This document shows positions 35,878 through 44,312 of a DNA stretch of 64,000 nt, one piece after another. Below the pieces are notes generated by a model. The model saw nothing but the letters and a program-made list of their open reading frames with translations, made no database searches and had not been told where the DNA came from. This stretch comes from Bacteroidales bacterium (GTDB lineage: Bacteria; Bacteroidota; Bacteroidia; Bacteroidales; UBA7960), in the NCBI GenBank assembly GCA_003557385.1, contig PWON01000196.1:1-64000 (forward strand). Reading direction: 5' to 3'. The first letter of the stretch is position 1, and each line of letters starts with the position of its first letter. A program made the position numbers and the translations under genes.

Positions 35878-36573
35878 CTAAAACATGACCCCGAGCGTCA
35901 GCTCAAAATAATTGTTCAGGGCACTGGGCGAAGGGCTTGCGGGATCAAAAGGATTGTCTTTATTCAACACATTCGAAAACCCGTTGTGAAACGTGAGCCC
36001 GGCCAGCAAGGAAGTTAGGCCTCCAAGGTTGTATTCGAGGCCTGCCCCAATGATCAGGGCGGCACGGAAAAAACGGGTGTCGTCCGAAATATCCAGGTCT
36101 TTTGTGCGCAATGTGCTGTCCTGCGCCAGATAAATACGGTCATCGGCCTTTGCCTGGATATTAAAACCCAGACCAAGGCCAAACTTGCCAAAATAGGTGA
36201 GGTACCCCATCTCCTCGGTGCTCAACTTAAGGGCCAGCGGGATCTCCACATAGCGCAGGTAATGATCGCGGCGTTTTTCCGTGTCGAGGTTTTCTCCACC
36301 GGGGTCAAAAGTATAGCGGTATCTCATAGTGCCGCCTGTCCGGAGTATGTTCAGGCCGGTAGATATTGAATAGTTTTCAGTAAACCCGTAATCTACGATC
36401 AGGCCATAGGAGAAGCCGGGGTCAAGGCCATCATTCGAAAATCCACGGGTTTCCGTACGGAACCATGACACATTCGGAGAGGCCTTTAATCCAAAGCGAA
36501 ACCCAAAGTCATCGCCGGCCAGCAATGGGCCGGCCATACACAAAAATACAAGCAGGGCAACGGTCTTTTTCAT
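35878..36573 (-). CDS. Outer-membrane beta-barrel protein, porin family
   Basis: A 231-residue exported protein: the signal peptide is KTVALLVFLCMAGPLLAG, followed by alternating hydrophobic/polar strands (FGFRFGLKASPNVSWF, GFSYGLIVDYGFTENYSIS, YLRYVEIPLALKL) and a C-terminal strand ending in LGVMF. This is the pattern of small OmpX/porin-family barrels with about eight to ten strands, widespread in Bacteroidota and mostly of unknown function. It ends 48 bp before the start side of nadE on the same strand, and is divergent from gldB. Confidence 0.82.
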   Translation of the reverse strand: MKKTVALLVFLCMAGPLLAGDDFGFRFGLKASPNVSWFRTETRGFSNDGLDPGFSYGLIVDYGFTENYSISTGLNILRTGGTMRYRYTFDPGGENLDTEKRRDHYLRYVEIPLALKLSTEEMGYLTYFGKFGLGLGFNIQAKADDRIYLAQDSTLRTKDLDISDDTRFFRAALIIGAGLEYNLGGLTSLLAGLTFHNGFSNVLNKDNPFDPASPSPSALNNYFELTLGVMF

Positions 36574-36620
36574 ACTTTTCGAATGGTAATTGCGTTAATA
36601 TAATCAATCATTCAATGAAC

Positions 36621-36628
36621 CAAAGATA
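36621..36628 (-). promoter_or_regulatory. Possible -7 element for the barrel protein gene
   Basis: On the minus strand TATCTTTG fits TAnnTTTG, 48 nt before the ATG. A TTTG at 36651-36654 is 22 bp away, longer than usual, so the -33 is uncertain. Confidence 0.35.
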
Positions 36629-36645
36629 CATAAAGAATCCTCAAT

Positions 36646-37671
36646 ATGGTCAAACAAATCACCAGGAAGCATTGTTTTTTTTGTTTGTCGATTGCATTGT
36701 CCGTGGCCTTTTTTGCCTGTTCCACCCGGGAACGGAAGCCTTTTTATGAGGCCGATGTTTCGGGGATCCATTTAAATAAGATACTGGTCAGCCAATACGA
36801 AGAAATTCTATTCAATGCCAACCCCTTCATTTTGTCTGAAGAACTGGAACCCCACAGGGAAGCGTTCAGTATATTTTTGGGAGATGAGCCGGTCGGGCCG
36901 GAGGGCCAGCAACAGCTGTATGATTTTGTTACCGACCCGTTTCTGATAGAACTTTACCTTGACAGCAGGGAACGGTGGGAATCGCTGGACGAACTAAGTA
37001 AAACGCTGACCGGGGCTTTCCGTTTTTATATATATCATTTCCCGGACGAAACAGTTCCCAGGGTGTATTCCTATGTCAGCGGCATCGATTACATCATGCC
37101 TGTGAAATACCACAACGGGCATATGGTGATCGCACTGGACGCTTACCTGGGACCCGGGTATGCAAATTACGACAACATTGGCCTGCCAAGGTACAAGTCT
37201 CAGCAGATGCGACCAGAAAAAGCCCCGGTGGATGCCATGCGCATGCTGGCGGAGCAACATCTGGCGGAAGCACCGCATGTGCCTGAGAACCTGCTGGAGC
37301 ATATGATATACCAGGGGAAAAAACAATTTTTCCTGGATTGCATGCTGCCCCGCATACCAGACTCTCTGAAAATATCTTATACCACAAGACAACTTTCGTG
37401 GATGCAGGATAACGAAGGAGCGGTATGGGCATACAAGCTTGATAACGAGTTGCTGTATTCAACAGAACACGGGGTGATACAACAATTTTTACGTGATGCC
37501 CCTTTTACTTCTGTTTTTTCCAGACAATCGGCCCCGCGTACAGGCGTTTACCTTGGCTGGCAGATTGTACGGGAATATATGCGGCGCAATCCTGATGTGA
37601 GCCTTCAGGAGCTGATCCATGAAGGGGATGCACGCAAGATCCTGGCCGGGGCACGCTACAGGCCCCGTTAA
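36646..37671 (+). CDS. gldB: Gliding motility lipoprotein GldB
   Basis: A 341-residue lipoprotein: signal peptide with a lipobox-like FFACS near residue 25, so it should be anchored in the membrane. The body carries GldB family features: HLNKILVSQYEEILF, HFPDETVPRVYSYVSG, LDAYLGPGY followed by P.Y, and VYLGWQIVREYM near the end. GldB is required for gliding in Flavobacterium, yet homologues occur in non-gliding Bacteroidota, where the role is unknown. The usual partner gldC is not next to it. The stop overlaps that of the convergent engB in a shared TTAA. Confidence 0.85.
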   Translation: MVKQITRKHCFFCLSIALSVAFFACSTRERKPFYEADVSGIHLNKILVSQYEEILFNANPFILSEELEPHREAFSIFLGDEPVGPEGQQQLYDFVTDPFLIELYLDSRERWESLDELSKTLTGAFRFYIYHFPDETVPRVYSYVSGIDYIMPVKYHNGHMVIALDAYLGPGYANYDNIGLPRYKSQQMRPEKAPVDAMRMLAEQHLAEAPHVPENLLEHMIYQGKKQFFLDCMLPRIPDSLKISYTTRQLSWMQDNEGAVWAYKLDNELLYSTEHGVIQQFLRDAPFTSVFSRQSAPRTGVYLGWQIVREYMRRNPDVSLQELIHEGDARKILAGARYRPR

Positions 37672-38285
37672 GGTATCACCGGGGGTATAAAATCTTTGTT
37701 ACACCTTTCAATAAGCCCAAGGATCTCTTCCCTGCCCTCTCCGGTATTGCTGCTGCTGATTATGATGGGCGGAAGGGGCTCCCACTGTGCTGACAATCCT
37801 TTCTTGTACTCGGCAAGATGCCGGTTAAGAAGTCTGCGCGACAATTTATCAGATTTTGTAAATACCAGGCAAAACGGCAGCCGGTTCTCCCCTATCCACT
37901 GAAGAAAGGAGATGTCGTTTTTCATTGGTCCATGACGAATATCCAGCAAAATAAAAGAACAGAGCAGGTAGGGGCGTTTGGTCAGATAATCCCGGATCGT
38001 TTTTTCCCATTTTTTTTTCACCGCCACCGGGACCTTTGCAAAACCATATCCCGGAAGATCTGTCAGAAACCAGGAATCATTGATCAAAAAATGATTGATC
38101 AAGCGGGTTTTGCCAGGCGAGGCCGACGTCTTGGCCAGCTTTCCATGCCCCGTGATCATGTTGATCAACGATGATTTCCCAACGTTGGAGCGTCCTAAAA
38201 AGGCATATTCCGGATACTTTTCCCCGGGACAGCCCTTATGGTTTGCGGAACTTTTTACAAAGGTCGCCGACCTGATTACCATCAC
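37668..38285 (-). CDS. engB: Ribosome biogenesis GTP-binding protein EngB (YsxC/YihA)
   Basis: Essential small GTPase for late 50S assembly; 205 residues. The G1 motif GRSNVGKSSL is near residue 32, DLPGYGFAKVP is G3, and TKSDKLS is G4. The gene start overlaps the stop of glsB by 4 bp (ATGA), so it is translationally coupled at the end of the glsA-glsB-engB operon. Its 3' end shares a TTAA with gldB on the other strand. Confidence 0.95.
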   Translation of the reverse strand: MMVIRSATFVKSSANHKGCPGEKYPEYAFLGRSNVGKSSLINMITGHGKLAKTSASPGKTRLINHFLINDSWFLTDLPGYGFAKVPVAVKKKWEKTIRDYLTKRPYLLCSFILLDIRHGPMKNDISFLQWIGENRLPFCLVFTKSDKLSRRLLNRHLAEYKKGLSAQWEPLPPIIISSSNTGEGREEILGLIERCNKDFIPPVIP

Positions 38286-39232
38286 TTGCTTGGCTTATAG
38301 GTATTTACATGCCGTTTGGCTTTGTCTTGGTATATGTCTTTTACGGTAACCATGATGCCGGTCTCTTCCACCCCGCCAAAACCCTCATTAAATGCCGTGC
38401 CAAAGGTTTTCATCGTAGGACTTAGCCCCATATACGAATTAAACAGCGGAGGTATGTTCTCATCGCGCTGCCTGACTTTTTGCGACAATATCTTGTAATT
38501 CTCTTCAAACGAATTGCCCGTAAACTCTTTCTCCAACTGATCAAACGGCGTGTGAATTTGTAAAGGTTCATGTGGCCACAGAAGCTGGTCTTTATCCGGG
38601 AAAAAGCGATGCATGAAAAACAGGATGAGGTCGCGGGCAAATGGGTCAAACTGCCTGAACATGGTCACTTTTCCAAGAAAATATGCCAGTCGGGGATAAT
38701 CGACTGCCAGGCCACCCAAACCGTCCCAAAGATTGTCAAGCGAATAAATACTTTTGCGGTTCTCGCGCGAGGGTTGATAAGCCGGTTGAACAAAAGAGCG
38801 TCCCAGTTCAATGGTGTAGGGCAAATAGTCGTCAAGAAAATGCCTGGAGAACCCGAATAATTGGGCCGTAGCCATACGAGGGGTCCCGTCATTTTCCCTG
38901 GGCACTTCCCAGCAACACATATAGCGGTATCCGCCAACAATCTCTTCTGCGGCCGGATCCCATACGATTAACTGGTTATAAGGCACGGCAGCATAATCAT
39001 AATCATCCAGGTCCAGTGCTTTGCCTGTTCCCCCACCAGCCTTTCTGAACGAAAGCTCACGCAGGCGTCCTACTTCGCGAATGGCATTTGGCGAATCGTG
39101 GGCAGTGATAATATAAATCTCATTGCCCGCTTTATTTGTTGTTCTGAAAAATCTGTCTTTATTTAATTCTTCTTTTAGCAACGCCCGGTCGACCGGGGAT
39201 ATAATCTCCATTTCCTTATTTGCCTCTGTCAT
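38282..39232 (-). CDS. glsB: GNAT-fold N-acyltransferase GlsB-like (glycine lipid synthesis)
   Basis: A 316-residue acyltransferase of the group often annotated as hemolysin-like GNAT. It has IREVGRLRELSFR, GTGKALDLDDYD and VGGYRYMC, typical of the OlsB/GlsB branch that N-acylates an amino acid with a 3-hydroxy fatty acid. In Bacteroides thetaiotaomicron GlsB makes monoacyl glycine, and GlsA adds the second fatty acid (published). The same pair in the same operon here supports glycine-lipid synthesis; ornithine or another amino acid cannot be excluded from sequence. It is cytoplasmic, membrane-associated, 11 bp after glsA and overlaps engB. Confidence 0.8.
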   Translation of the reverse strand: MTEANKEMEIISPVDRALLKEELNKDRFFRTTNKAGNEIYIITAHDSPNAIREVGRLRELSFRKAGGGTGKALDLDDYDYAAVPYNQLIVWDPAAEEIVGGYRYMCCWEVPRENDGTPRMATAQLFGFSRHFLDDYLPYTIELGRSFVQPAYQPSRENRKSIYSLDNLWDGLGGLAVDYPRLAYFLGKVTMFRQFDPFARDLILFFMHRFFPDKDQLLWPHEPLQIHTPFDQLEKEFTGNSFEENYKILSQKVRQRDENIPPLFNSYMGLSPTMKTFGTAFNEGFGGVEETGIMVTVKDIYQDKAKRHVNTYKPSK

Positions 39233-39243
39233 TCGATTCGGTA

Positions 39244-40089
39244 TTAAGCATTAAACGAAAGCTTACCTTCAGGCAAACCATACACATGTTCTTTTACTTT
39301 TTGTGCCCATTCCCGGTGACTGTATGCTTTTGTAAATGTTTGATGGGGAATGGGTTCGCCAATGATGATCCGGAGCCTCTTGTTTTGTTGTTTAAACATC
39401 TCATCGGGCAAAAACAGCATTTCCACATTAAACTTAATGCCCAGCCGCTTTCGCCACAGGGCTAAATTATAGAAAAAACCGGAATTCTTGCCTTCTATGT
39501 ATACCGGAATCACATCCCGTTTGTGTTGAACCGCCTTGGCAACAAAGGTTTTTTTCCATTCCAGGTCGCGGATCTCTGAACCCTGCCGCCTCGATACCAG
39601 TCCTGCAGGAAAGATCAGGATCAACCCCTCGGAGGCAAAATACGATTCCAGTATCTGCACCATCTCGGCGGTGTTGCGCCCGTGTTTATTTACCGGGATG
39701 AACAATTCACGCAAATTATGCAATTCAAGCAAGAGGTCATTGGACAGGAACTTTAAGTCAGGCCTTTTTTTGCCGACCACATGCATCAGGGCCATGCCAT
39801 CGAGCCCGCCCAGGGGGTGATTGGCTACAAGTATGTGACGGCCACCGGCAGGGAGGTTTTCGGAAAGTTCAAGCTCGATGTCCATTTCAAATCGTTCGAT
39901 CAGGGCCTTCTCAATAAATTCAAGCCCCCTGAAGTCTTTCAGGTACGCCAACTCTTCATTAATCTGGTCCTGACATACGATTCGTTGCAGATACCGGATT
40001 AAAAAGCCGGGGATAAACCGGTACATTTTCCCGGCATTTGCCCTGAGAACTTTGTCCAAATCTACACGTTCAAGTTTTTTTGGTTCCAT
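39244..40089 (-). CDS. glsA: PlsC-like O-acyltransferase GlsA-like (glycine lipid synthesis)
   Basis: About 281 residues from the ATG at 40089 (MEPKKLERVDLDKVL). The acyltransferase motif ILVANHPLGGLDG and the later IFPAGLVSRR block place it in the PlsC/hemolysin-like LPLAT group. With the downstream GNAT gene it forms the GlsA-GlsB type pair, so the likely role is O-acylation of N-acyl glycine. The reading frame stays open to 40254, but that extension runs across a promoter-like element at 40165-40172 and encodes a Cys/Phe-rich stretch unlike the family, so I trimmed it. Confidence 0.8.
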   Translation of the reverse strand: MEPKKLERVDLDKVLRANAGKMYRFIPGFLIRYLQRIVCQDQINEELAYLKDFRGLEFIEKALIERFEMDIELELSENLPAGGRHILVANHPLGGLDGMALMHVVGKKRPDLKFLSNDLLLELHNLRELFIPVNKHGRNTAEMVQILESYFASEGLILIFPAGLVSRRQGSEIRDLEWKKTFVAKAVQHKRDVIPVYIEGKNSGFFYNLALWRKRLGIKFNVEMLFLPDEMFKQQNKRLRIIIGEPIPHQTFTKAYSHREWAQKVKEHVYGLPEGKLSFNA

Positions 40090-40164
40090 GACAAGACGAT
40101 CTGATATGCTGCTTTGCCACATGCGGGGACCCATAATGAATCCCTGCGTGGATTTCAACCTATG

Positions 40165-40172
40165 CAAAAATA
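40165..40172 (-). promoter_or_regulatory. Probable -7 element of the glsA-glsB-engB operon
   Basis: On the minus strand TATTTTTG fits the consensus, with a start expected near 40158. No TTTG is found at the right distance upstream. It lies in the 321-bp divergent spacer (40090-40410) between glsA and mraZ; apart from this and the mraZ control region I see nothing else there. Confidence 0.4.
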
Positions 40173-40340
40173 AAAAAAACATGGGAACTATGTCACAGGT
40201 CAAATTCCGGTGGTCAAAAGCACAAAAAAGAAGAAAAACAAAGGCGCAACACAAGTTGTCATATTTCGCTGTTTTTCAATACCTTAAAGAGCAATATGAG
40301 TTCTTAACTTTTGTATGGGCATAAAAAAGTTATCAACAAT

Positions 40341-40370
40341 GTGGTAAAAAGTGGGGAAAAGTGGTAATTT
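40341..40370 (+). promoter_or_regulatory. MraZ operator: three tandem MraZ boxes
   Basis: Three GTGG-containing units start at 40341, 40351 and 40361, exactly 10 bp apart (GTGGTAAAAA, GTGGGGAAAA, GTGGTAATTT). MraZ is known to bind direct repeats of TGGGN spaced by 5 nt in E. coli and AAAGTG-type repeats in Mycoplasma. These units lie 41-70 bp before the mraZ ATG and just upstream of a TATATTTA element, so MraZ binding here should repress the dcw cluster. Confidence 0.7.
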
Positions 40371-40376
40371 TATTCA

Positions 40377-40384
40377 TATATTTA
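40377..40384 (+). promoter_or_regulatory. Probable -7 element of the dcw cluster
   Basis: TATATTTA has one mismatch to TAnnTTTG and lies 26 nt before the mraZ ATG. Its -33 region falls within the MraZ boxes, as expected for an autorepressed promoter. Confidence 0.4.
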
Positions 40385-40410
40385 CACATCCAAAACAATA
40401 TGATGTAAAC

Positions 40411-40887
40411 ATGACAAAGCAACTGCTTGGCGAATTTGAATGCAAAATCGATGCAAAAGGGCGCTTCATGCTTCCTTCGGGTCTAAAAAAACAACTGGGT
40501 GCCAGCGACCAGGAACGTTTTGTCATAAACCGCGGTTTTGAAAACAACCTCACGCTTTATCCCGAAAGCGAATGGTTGAAAATATCCCGTGAAGTTAACA
40601 CATTAAACCTCTATAACAAAAAAAACAGGGAGTTCGTGCGCTACTTTTTCCGTGGCGCCAGCGAACTCAGACTGGACTCAGCCGGAAGGCTGTTGCTGCC
40701 AAAACCGTTGATTGAGTATGGTGGTATAGGCAGGGAGATCGTTCTTTTTGCTTACGGACAACGCATTGAATTGTGGGCCAAAGAAGCTTATGAGGGAATG
40801 CTGGCCAGTGAACCTGATGATTTTTCCGCACTCGCCGAGGAAGTGATGGGTAAAATAAACCAAGAGTCCGGAGGTGATGATGCATGA
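40411..40887 (+). CDS. mraZ: Transcriptional regulator MraZ
   Basis: A 158-residue protein with two AbrB-like (swapped-hairpin) halves: GEFECKIDAKGRFMLPSGLK near the start and SELRLDSAGRLLLPKPLIEY in the second half, each with the DxxGR signature. It forms rings that bind repeated boxes upstream of its own operon and repress dcw genes. I chose the ATG at 40411 (MTKQLLGEF); the frame is open to 40351 but that extension overlaps operator and promoter sites. First gene of the cluster; its end overlaps rsmH. Confidence 0.95.
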   Translation: MTKQLLGEFECKIDAKGRFMLPSGLKKQLGASDQERFVINRGFENNLTLYPESEWLKISREVNTLNLYNKKNREFVRYFFRGASELRLDSAGRLLLPKPLIEYGGIGREIVLFAYGQRIELWAKEAYEGMLASEPDDFSALAEEVMGKINQESGGDDA

Positions 40888-41803
40888 TTATCACAAGCCA
40901 GTGATGATTCGGGAAGCCATCGAGGGCCTTCATGTGGTTCGCGGGGGCACATATGTAGACGCTACTTTTGGCGGAGGCGGACACGCCCTGGCCATCCTGG
41001 AACGTCTTGGAGACGGACGGCTGATCGCCTTTGACCAGGACGATGATGCCACCCGGAACATTCCCGAAGACCAGAGACTTCTTTTTGTAAACCACAACTT
41101 CAGGTATATGAAAAATTTCCTGAAGCTGCACGGATATATACCTGTTGACGGCATTCTCGCCGATTTGGGTGTGTCATCGCATCAGTTTGACCAGGCATCC
41201 CGTGGGTTCTCGGCACGATATGATGGTCCGCTGGACATGCGAATGAACAAGATGGCAAAAACGACGGCCAGGGAAGTACTCAATACATACGAGCCCGACA
41301 AACTGGCCGGCATGTTTCGCATGTATGGTGAACTGAGGAATGCTGCCGGAATAGCCTCGGCTATTGTGGGCTTCAGGGAACAACAAGCGCTGGAAACCAC
41401 CGGACAGCTTGCCGGCCTGCTGAAACCGATGGCACCAAGAGGCAGGGAGAACAAGTATCTGGCACAGGTATTCCAGGCCATACGGATAGAAGTGAACAAT
41501 GAACTGGAAGCCCTGAAGGAGCTTTTACTGCAAAGCGACAAGCTGTTGAAAGCAGGTGGGCGGCTGGTGGTGATTTCCTATCATTCGCTTGAAGACAGGC
41601 TCGTTAAACATTTTATGAAGACCGGGAATTTTGAGGGAAAAGCAAAAAAAAATTTTTACGGCAGCTTGCTAAGCCCATTCAGGCCGGTCTCAAAATTGCA
41701 AACCGCAGGCAAAGCAGAGCTCAACACAAATCCCAGGGCCAGAAGCGCCAAGCTAAGGATTGCTGAAAAAAACCCTTTTCCGAATGACAACGAACCAATA
41801 TAA
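40880..41803 (+). CDS. rsmH: 16S rRNA (cytosine1402-N4)-methyltransferase
   Basis: Methylates N4 of C1402 in the ribosomal P site; about 307 residues. The SAM motif VDATFGGGGHALAIL is near residue 28, and the HSLEDRLVK and NPRARSAKLRIAEK segments are typical of the C-terminus. Three possible starts (GTG 40874, ATG 40877, ATG 40880) overlap the mraZ stop; I use the last, which follows a GGAGGTG run. Second gene of the dcw cluster; its 3' end overlaps ftsL by 20 bp. Confidence 0.95.
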   Translation: MHDYHKPVMIREAIEGLHVVRGGTYVDATFGGGGHALAILERLGDGRLIAFDQDDDATRNIPEDQRLLFVNHNFRYMKNFLKLHGYIPVDGILADLGVSSHQFDQASRGFSARYDGPLDMRMNKMAKTTAREVLNTYEPDKLAGMFRMYGELRNAAGIASAIVGFREQQALETTGQLAGLLKPMAPRGRENKYLAQVFQAIRIEVNNELEALKELLLQSDKLLKAGGRLVVISYHSLEDRLVKHFMKTGNFEGKAKKNFYGSLLSPFRPVSKLQTAGKAELNTNPRARSAKLRIAEKNPFPNDNEPI

Positions 41804-42194
41804 ACAACAGGAAAAACCAAAGTCATCCAATCAGAAAGCCGGGCTGGGCCGTTTTTTTTTCGACATGCTGGACGGAAGCATGCTGACCAAAAACACCAAC
41901 AGTGCGGTAATGCCATTCATCCTTTACCTGTCGGGCCTGGCCCTCTTCCTGATATTCAACACCTATTATGCGGAAGGAAAAGCCAGGGAAGCCGATCAAC
42001 TCAGGCGCGAAATGACGCAACTGCGCATCAGGTACATCCACACAAAATCGGAATACATGTACCTGACACAGCAATCGGAAATTGCACGGCAGCTGAGGCC
42101 GGAGGGTTTTGTAGAATCGCTTGAGCCACCAAGGCCCATAAGCCAAAAAGGACATGACAAGGGTCTGATTGGAAGATTGTTTTCAAACCAGTAA
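41784..42194 (+). CDS. ftsL: FtsL-like cell division protein
   Basis: A 136-residue bitopic membrane protein at the ftsL position between rsmH and ftsI. A basic, Gln/Lys-rich cytoplasmic tail precedes one transmembrane helix (VMPFILYLSGLALFLIFNTYY), and a periplasmic heptad-like segment (EADQLRREMTQLRIRYIHTKSEYM, in part) follows, suggesting a coiled coil with a FtsB-like partner. FtsL is poorly conserved, so the call rests on topology and position. The ATG at 41784 overlaps rsmH; a TTG at 41760 would add eight residues. Confidence 0.82.
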   Translation: MTTNQYKQQEKPKSSNQKAGLGRFFFDMLDGSMLTKNTNSAVMPFILYLSGLALFLIFNTYYAEGKAREADQLRREMTQLRIRYIHTKSEYMYLTQQSEIARQLRPEGFVESLEPPRPISQKGHDKGLIGRLFSNQ

Positions 42195-42208
42195 ATCAAC
42201 CGAAGCGC

Positions 42209-44311
42209 GTGGAGCAAAATAGTGACATATTGTGGCGAATGCAGCTGATCTACCTCCTGATGGTCCTATTTGGGATATTGATCTTCGGAAAAGTGCTCTA
42301 CATTCAATTTGTTGAAGGAGATCACTGGAGGGAGCAGGCCCGGAAAACCACCATGCGTTATGAAAATATTGATGCGGCAAGGGGGGATATTTTTTCGGAC
42401 GACGGCATGTTGCTTGCCACCAGCTTGCCTATATATGAGATAAGGATGGATCTCAGCAAAGAGATCACGTCTGATGATTTGTTTTACAAGGAGGTGGATG
42501 CCCTTTCGTTGCAGTTGTCACGGCTTTTTGACGACCGGAGTGCCGCCCGTTACCGTGCCGACCTTGTGCGGGCCCGGCAGAACCAGGAGCGGTATTACCT
42601 GTTGAAACGGAATGTCAGCTGGACACAACTGGCACAACTCAGGACTTTCCCTTTGCTTCGATTGGGGCAATATCGCGGCGGATTGATTGTGATTGAACGC
42701 GCAAGACGCGAAATGCCATACAAAACACTAGCGGCCAGAACCATCGGTTATGAGCGCGAAGGGATATATGTAGGCCTGGAGGGTGCCTACCGGGAATACC
42801 TTGAGGGGATCCAGGGAAAAAGACTCATGCAGCGTATCAGTGGGGGCAACTGGATGCCCATCAGTGACCAGAATGAGATTCATCCGCAAAACGGCATGGA
42901 CCTGGTCACCACCATCAACGTACACATACAGGACATCACCGAGAAAGCACTGCTCAGGCAACTCGAACGTTTCAGGGCCGACTTCGGAACGGTTGTGGTC
43001 ATGGAAGTATCCACAGGAAAGATAAAAGCCATTTCCAACCTGTCGGCAAACCCCGGCAGCAACAGATATGAAGAGTCTTACAATTTTGCCATCGGATATG
43101 GGACTGAACCCGGTTCTACCTTTAAATTGCCGGTACTGATGGCTGTCCTTGAAGATGGCCGGGTCAGTCCGTATGATTCCGTGGATACAAAAGACGGGCG
43201 TATCGCCTATGCTGACCGGATCATGCGTGATGTCAATGAAGAGGGGCACGGTGTCATTACCCTGCACGAAGCCTTTGAGGTATCTTCCAATGTAGGCATT
43301 TCGAAGGTCATTGTCGAACATTACCAGGATGACCCCCAACGTTTCATCAACCGGCTCAGGCGCATGCACATAGACAAACCGCTGGAAGTTGAAATAGCCG
43401 GAGAAGCACAACCGGTGATCCGGAACGCCGGAGACCCGGGCTGGTCAAGTGTTTCCCTTCCATGGATGTCTATCGGCTATGAAGTATCCCTCACCCCTTT
43501 GCAAACCCTGGCATTCTACAATGCTGTGGCCAATAACGGCCGCATGATGAAACCTATGTTTGTAAGTGAGATCAGGCAATCGGGACGTACTGTCAAACGG
43601 TTCTCCCCAGTAGTGATCGACAGCTCCATTGCCGGCTCATCCACCATCAGGCAAGTCCGGCAGATGCTCGAAGGGGTGGTGAAAAACGGCACGGCACGCA
43701 ATATTCGCACAGAGGCTTATCCCATTGCCGGAAAAACCGGGACAGCCCAGGTGGCTCAAACCGCCAGGGGGTATCAAACATCTTCCGGGGTAAATTACCA
43801 GGCCACTTTCGTGGGCTATTTCCCGGCCGACAACCCCGTATATAGCTGTATTGTGATGATCCACAATCCAAAAGGCTGGATTTATACCGGCAGCCAGGTG
43901 GCAGCACCGGTATTCAGGCAAATTGCAGACCGATTGTATGCCGCCCGGCTTTTCATTCCGGAAGCCACACCCGAAACGGATGCACGTGCCCATTTGCCAG
44001 GCTTCAGAAATGGCCACCTGGGCGACATGCAAACAATTTACAGTGAATTGGGTGCGCACATGACGGGCGAACCCAGCACATATTGGGGCGGGGCAAGGGC
44101 ATCTGCCGATACGGTTGTGTTCAGCGAGCGGCAGGTTATTGAGAACCTGGTGCCCGAAGTAGTGGGGATGGGGCTTAAAGACGCCTTTTTTGTCCTTGAA
44201 AATGCGGGTATGCGGGTAAGGTTCAGCGGAAGGGGTACGGTACGAAGACAGAGCCTGCGGCCGGGCACAAGGATACAACCGGGAAGTGTGATATACATTG
44301 AACTATGGTAA
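42209..44311 (+). CDS. ftsI: Septal peptidoglycan transpeptidase FtsI (PBP3) with PASTA domain
   Basis: Class B penicillin-binding protein of 700 residues. A short cytoplasmic tail with DILWR and one membrane helix (LIYLLMVLFGILIFGKVLY) come first, then the PBP dimer domain and the transpeptidase domain. Its catalytic motifs are STFK (Ser near residue 302), SSN, and KTGTAQ near 508. The C-terminal 60 residues form a PASTA domain (VPEVVGMGLKDAFFVLENAG). It cross-links septal peptidoglycan with FtsW. The start is a GTG, supported by the conserved DILWR just after it. Confidence 0.95.
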   Translation: MEQNSDILWRMQLIYLLMVLFGILIFGKVLYIQFVEGDHWREQARKTTMRYENIDAARGDIFSDDGMLLATSLPIYEIRMDLSKEITSDDLFYKEVDALSLQLSRLFDDRSAARYRADLVRARQNQERYYLLKRNVSWTQLAQLRTFPLLRLGQYRGGLIVIERARREMPYKTLAARTIGYEREGIYVGLEGAYREYLEGIQGKRLMQRISGGNWMPISDQNEIHPQNGMDLVTTINVHIQDITEKALLRQLERFRADFGTVVVMEVSTGKIKAISNLSANPGSNRYEESYNFAIGYGTEPGSTFKLPVLMAVLEDGRVSPYDSVDTKDGRIAYADRIMRDVNEEGHGVITLHEAFEVSSNVGISKVIVEHYQDDPQRFINRLRRMHIDKPLEVEIAGEAQPVIRNAGDPGWSSVSLPWMSIGYEVSLTPLQTLAFYNAVANNGRMMKPMFVSEIRQSGRTVKRFSPVVIDSSIAGSSTIRQVRQMLEGVVKNGTARNIRTEAYPIAGKTGTAQVAQTARGYQTSSGVNYQATFVGYFPADNPVYSCIVMIHNPKGWIYTGSQVAAPVFRQIADRLYAARLFIPEATPETDARAHLPGFRNGHLGDMQTIYSELGAHMTGEPSTYWGGARASADTVVFSERQVIENLVPEVVGMGLKDAFFVLENAGMRVRFSGRGTVRRQSLRPGTRIQPGSVIYIELW

Positions 44312-44312
44312 T

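Noticed and set aside
40090-40254. Upstream extension of glsA (55 extra codons)
   Set aside because: It covers a -7-like element and encodes a Cys/Phe-rich stretch without similarity to the family; the ATG at 40089 gives the expected N-terminus.
40351-40410. Upstream extension of mraZ (20 extra codons)
   Set aside because: The extension overlaps the MraZ boxes and promoter; MTKQLLGEF is the standard MraZ start.
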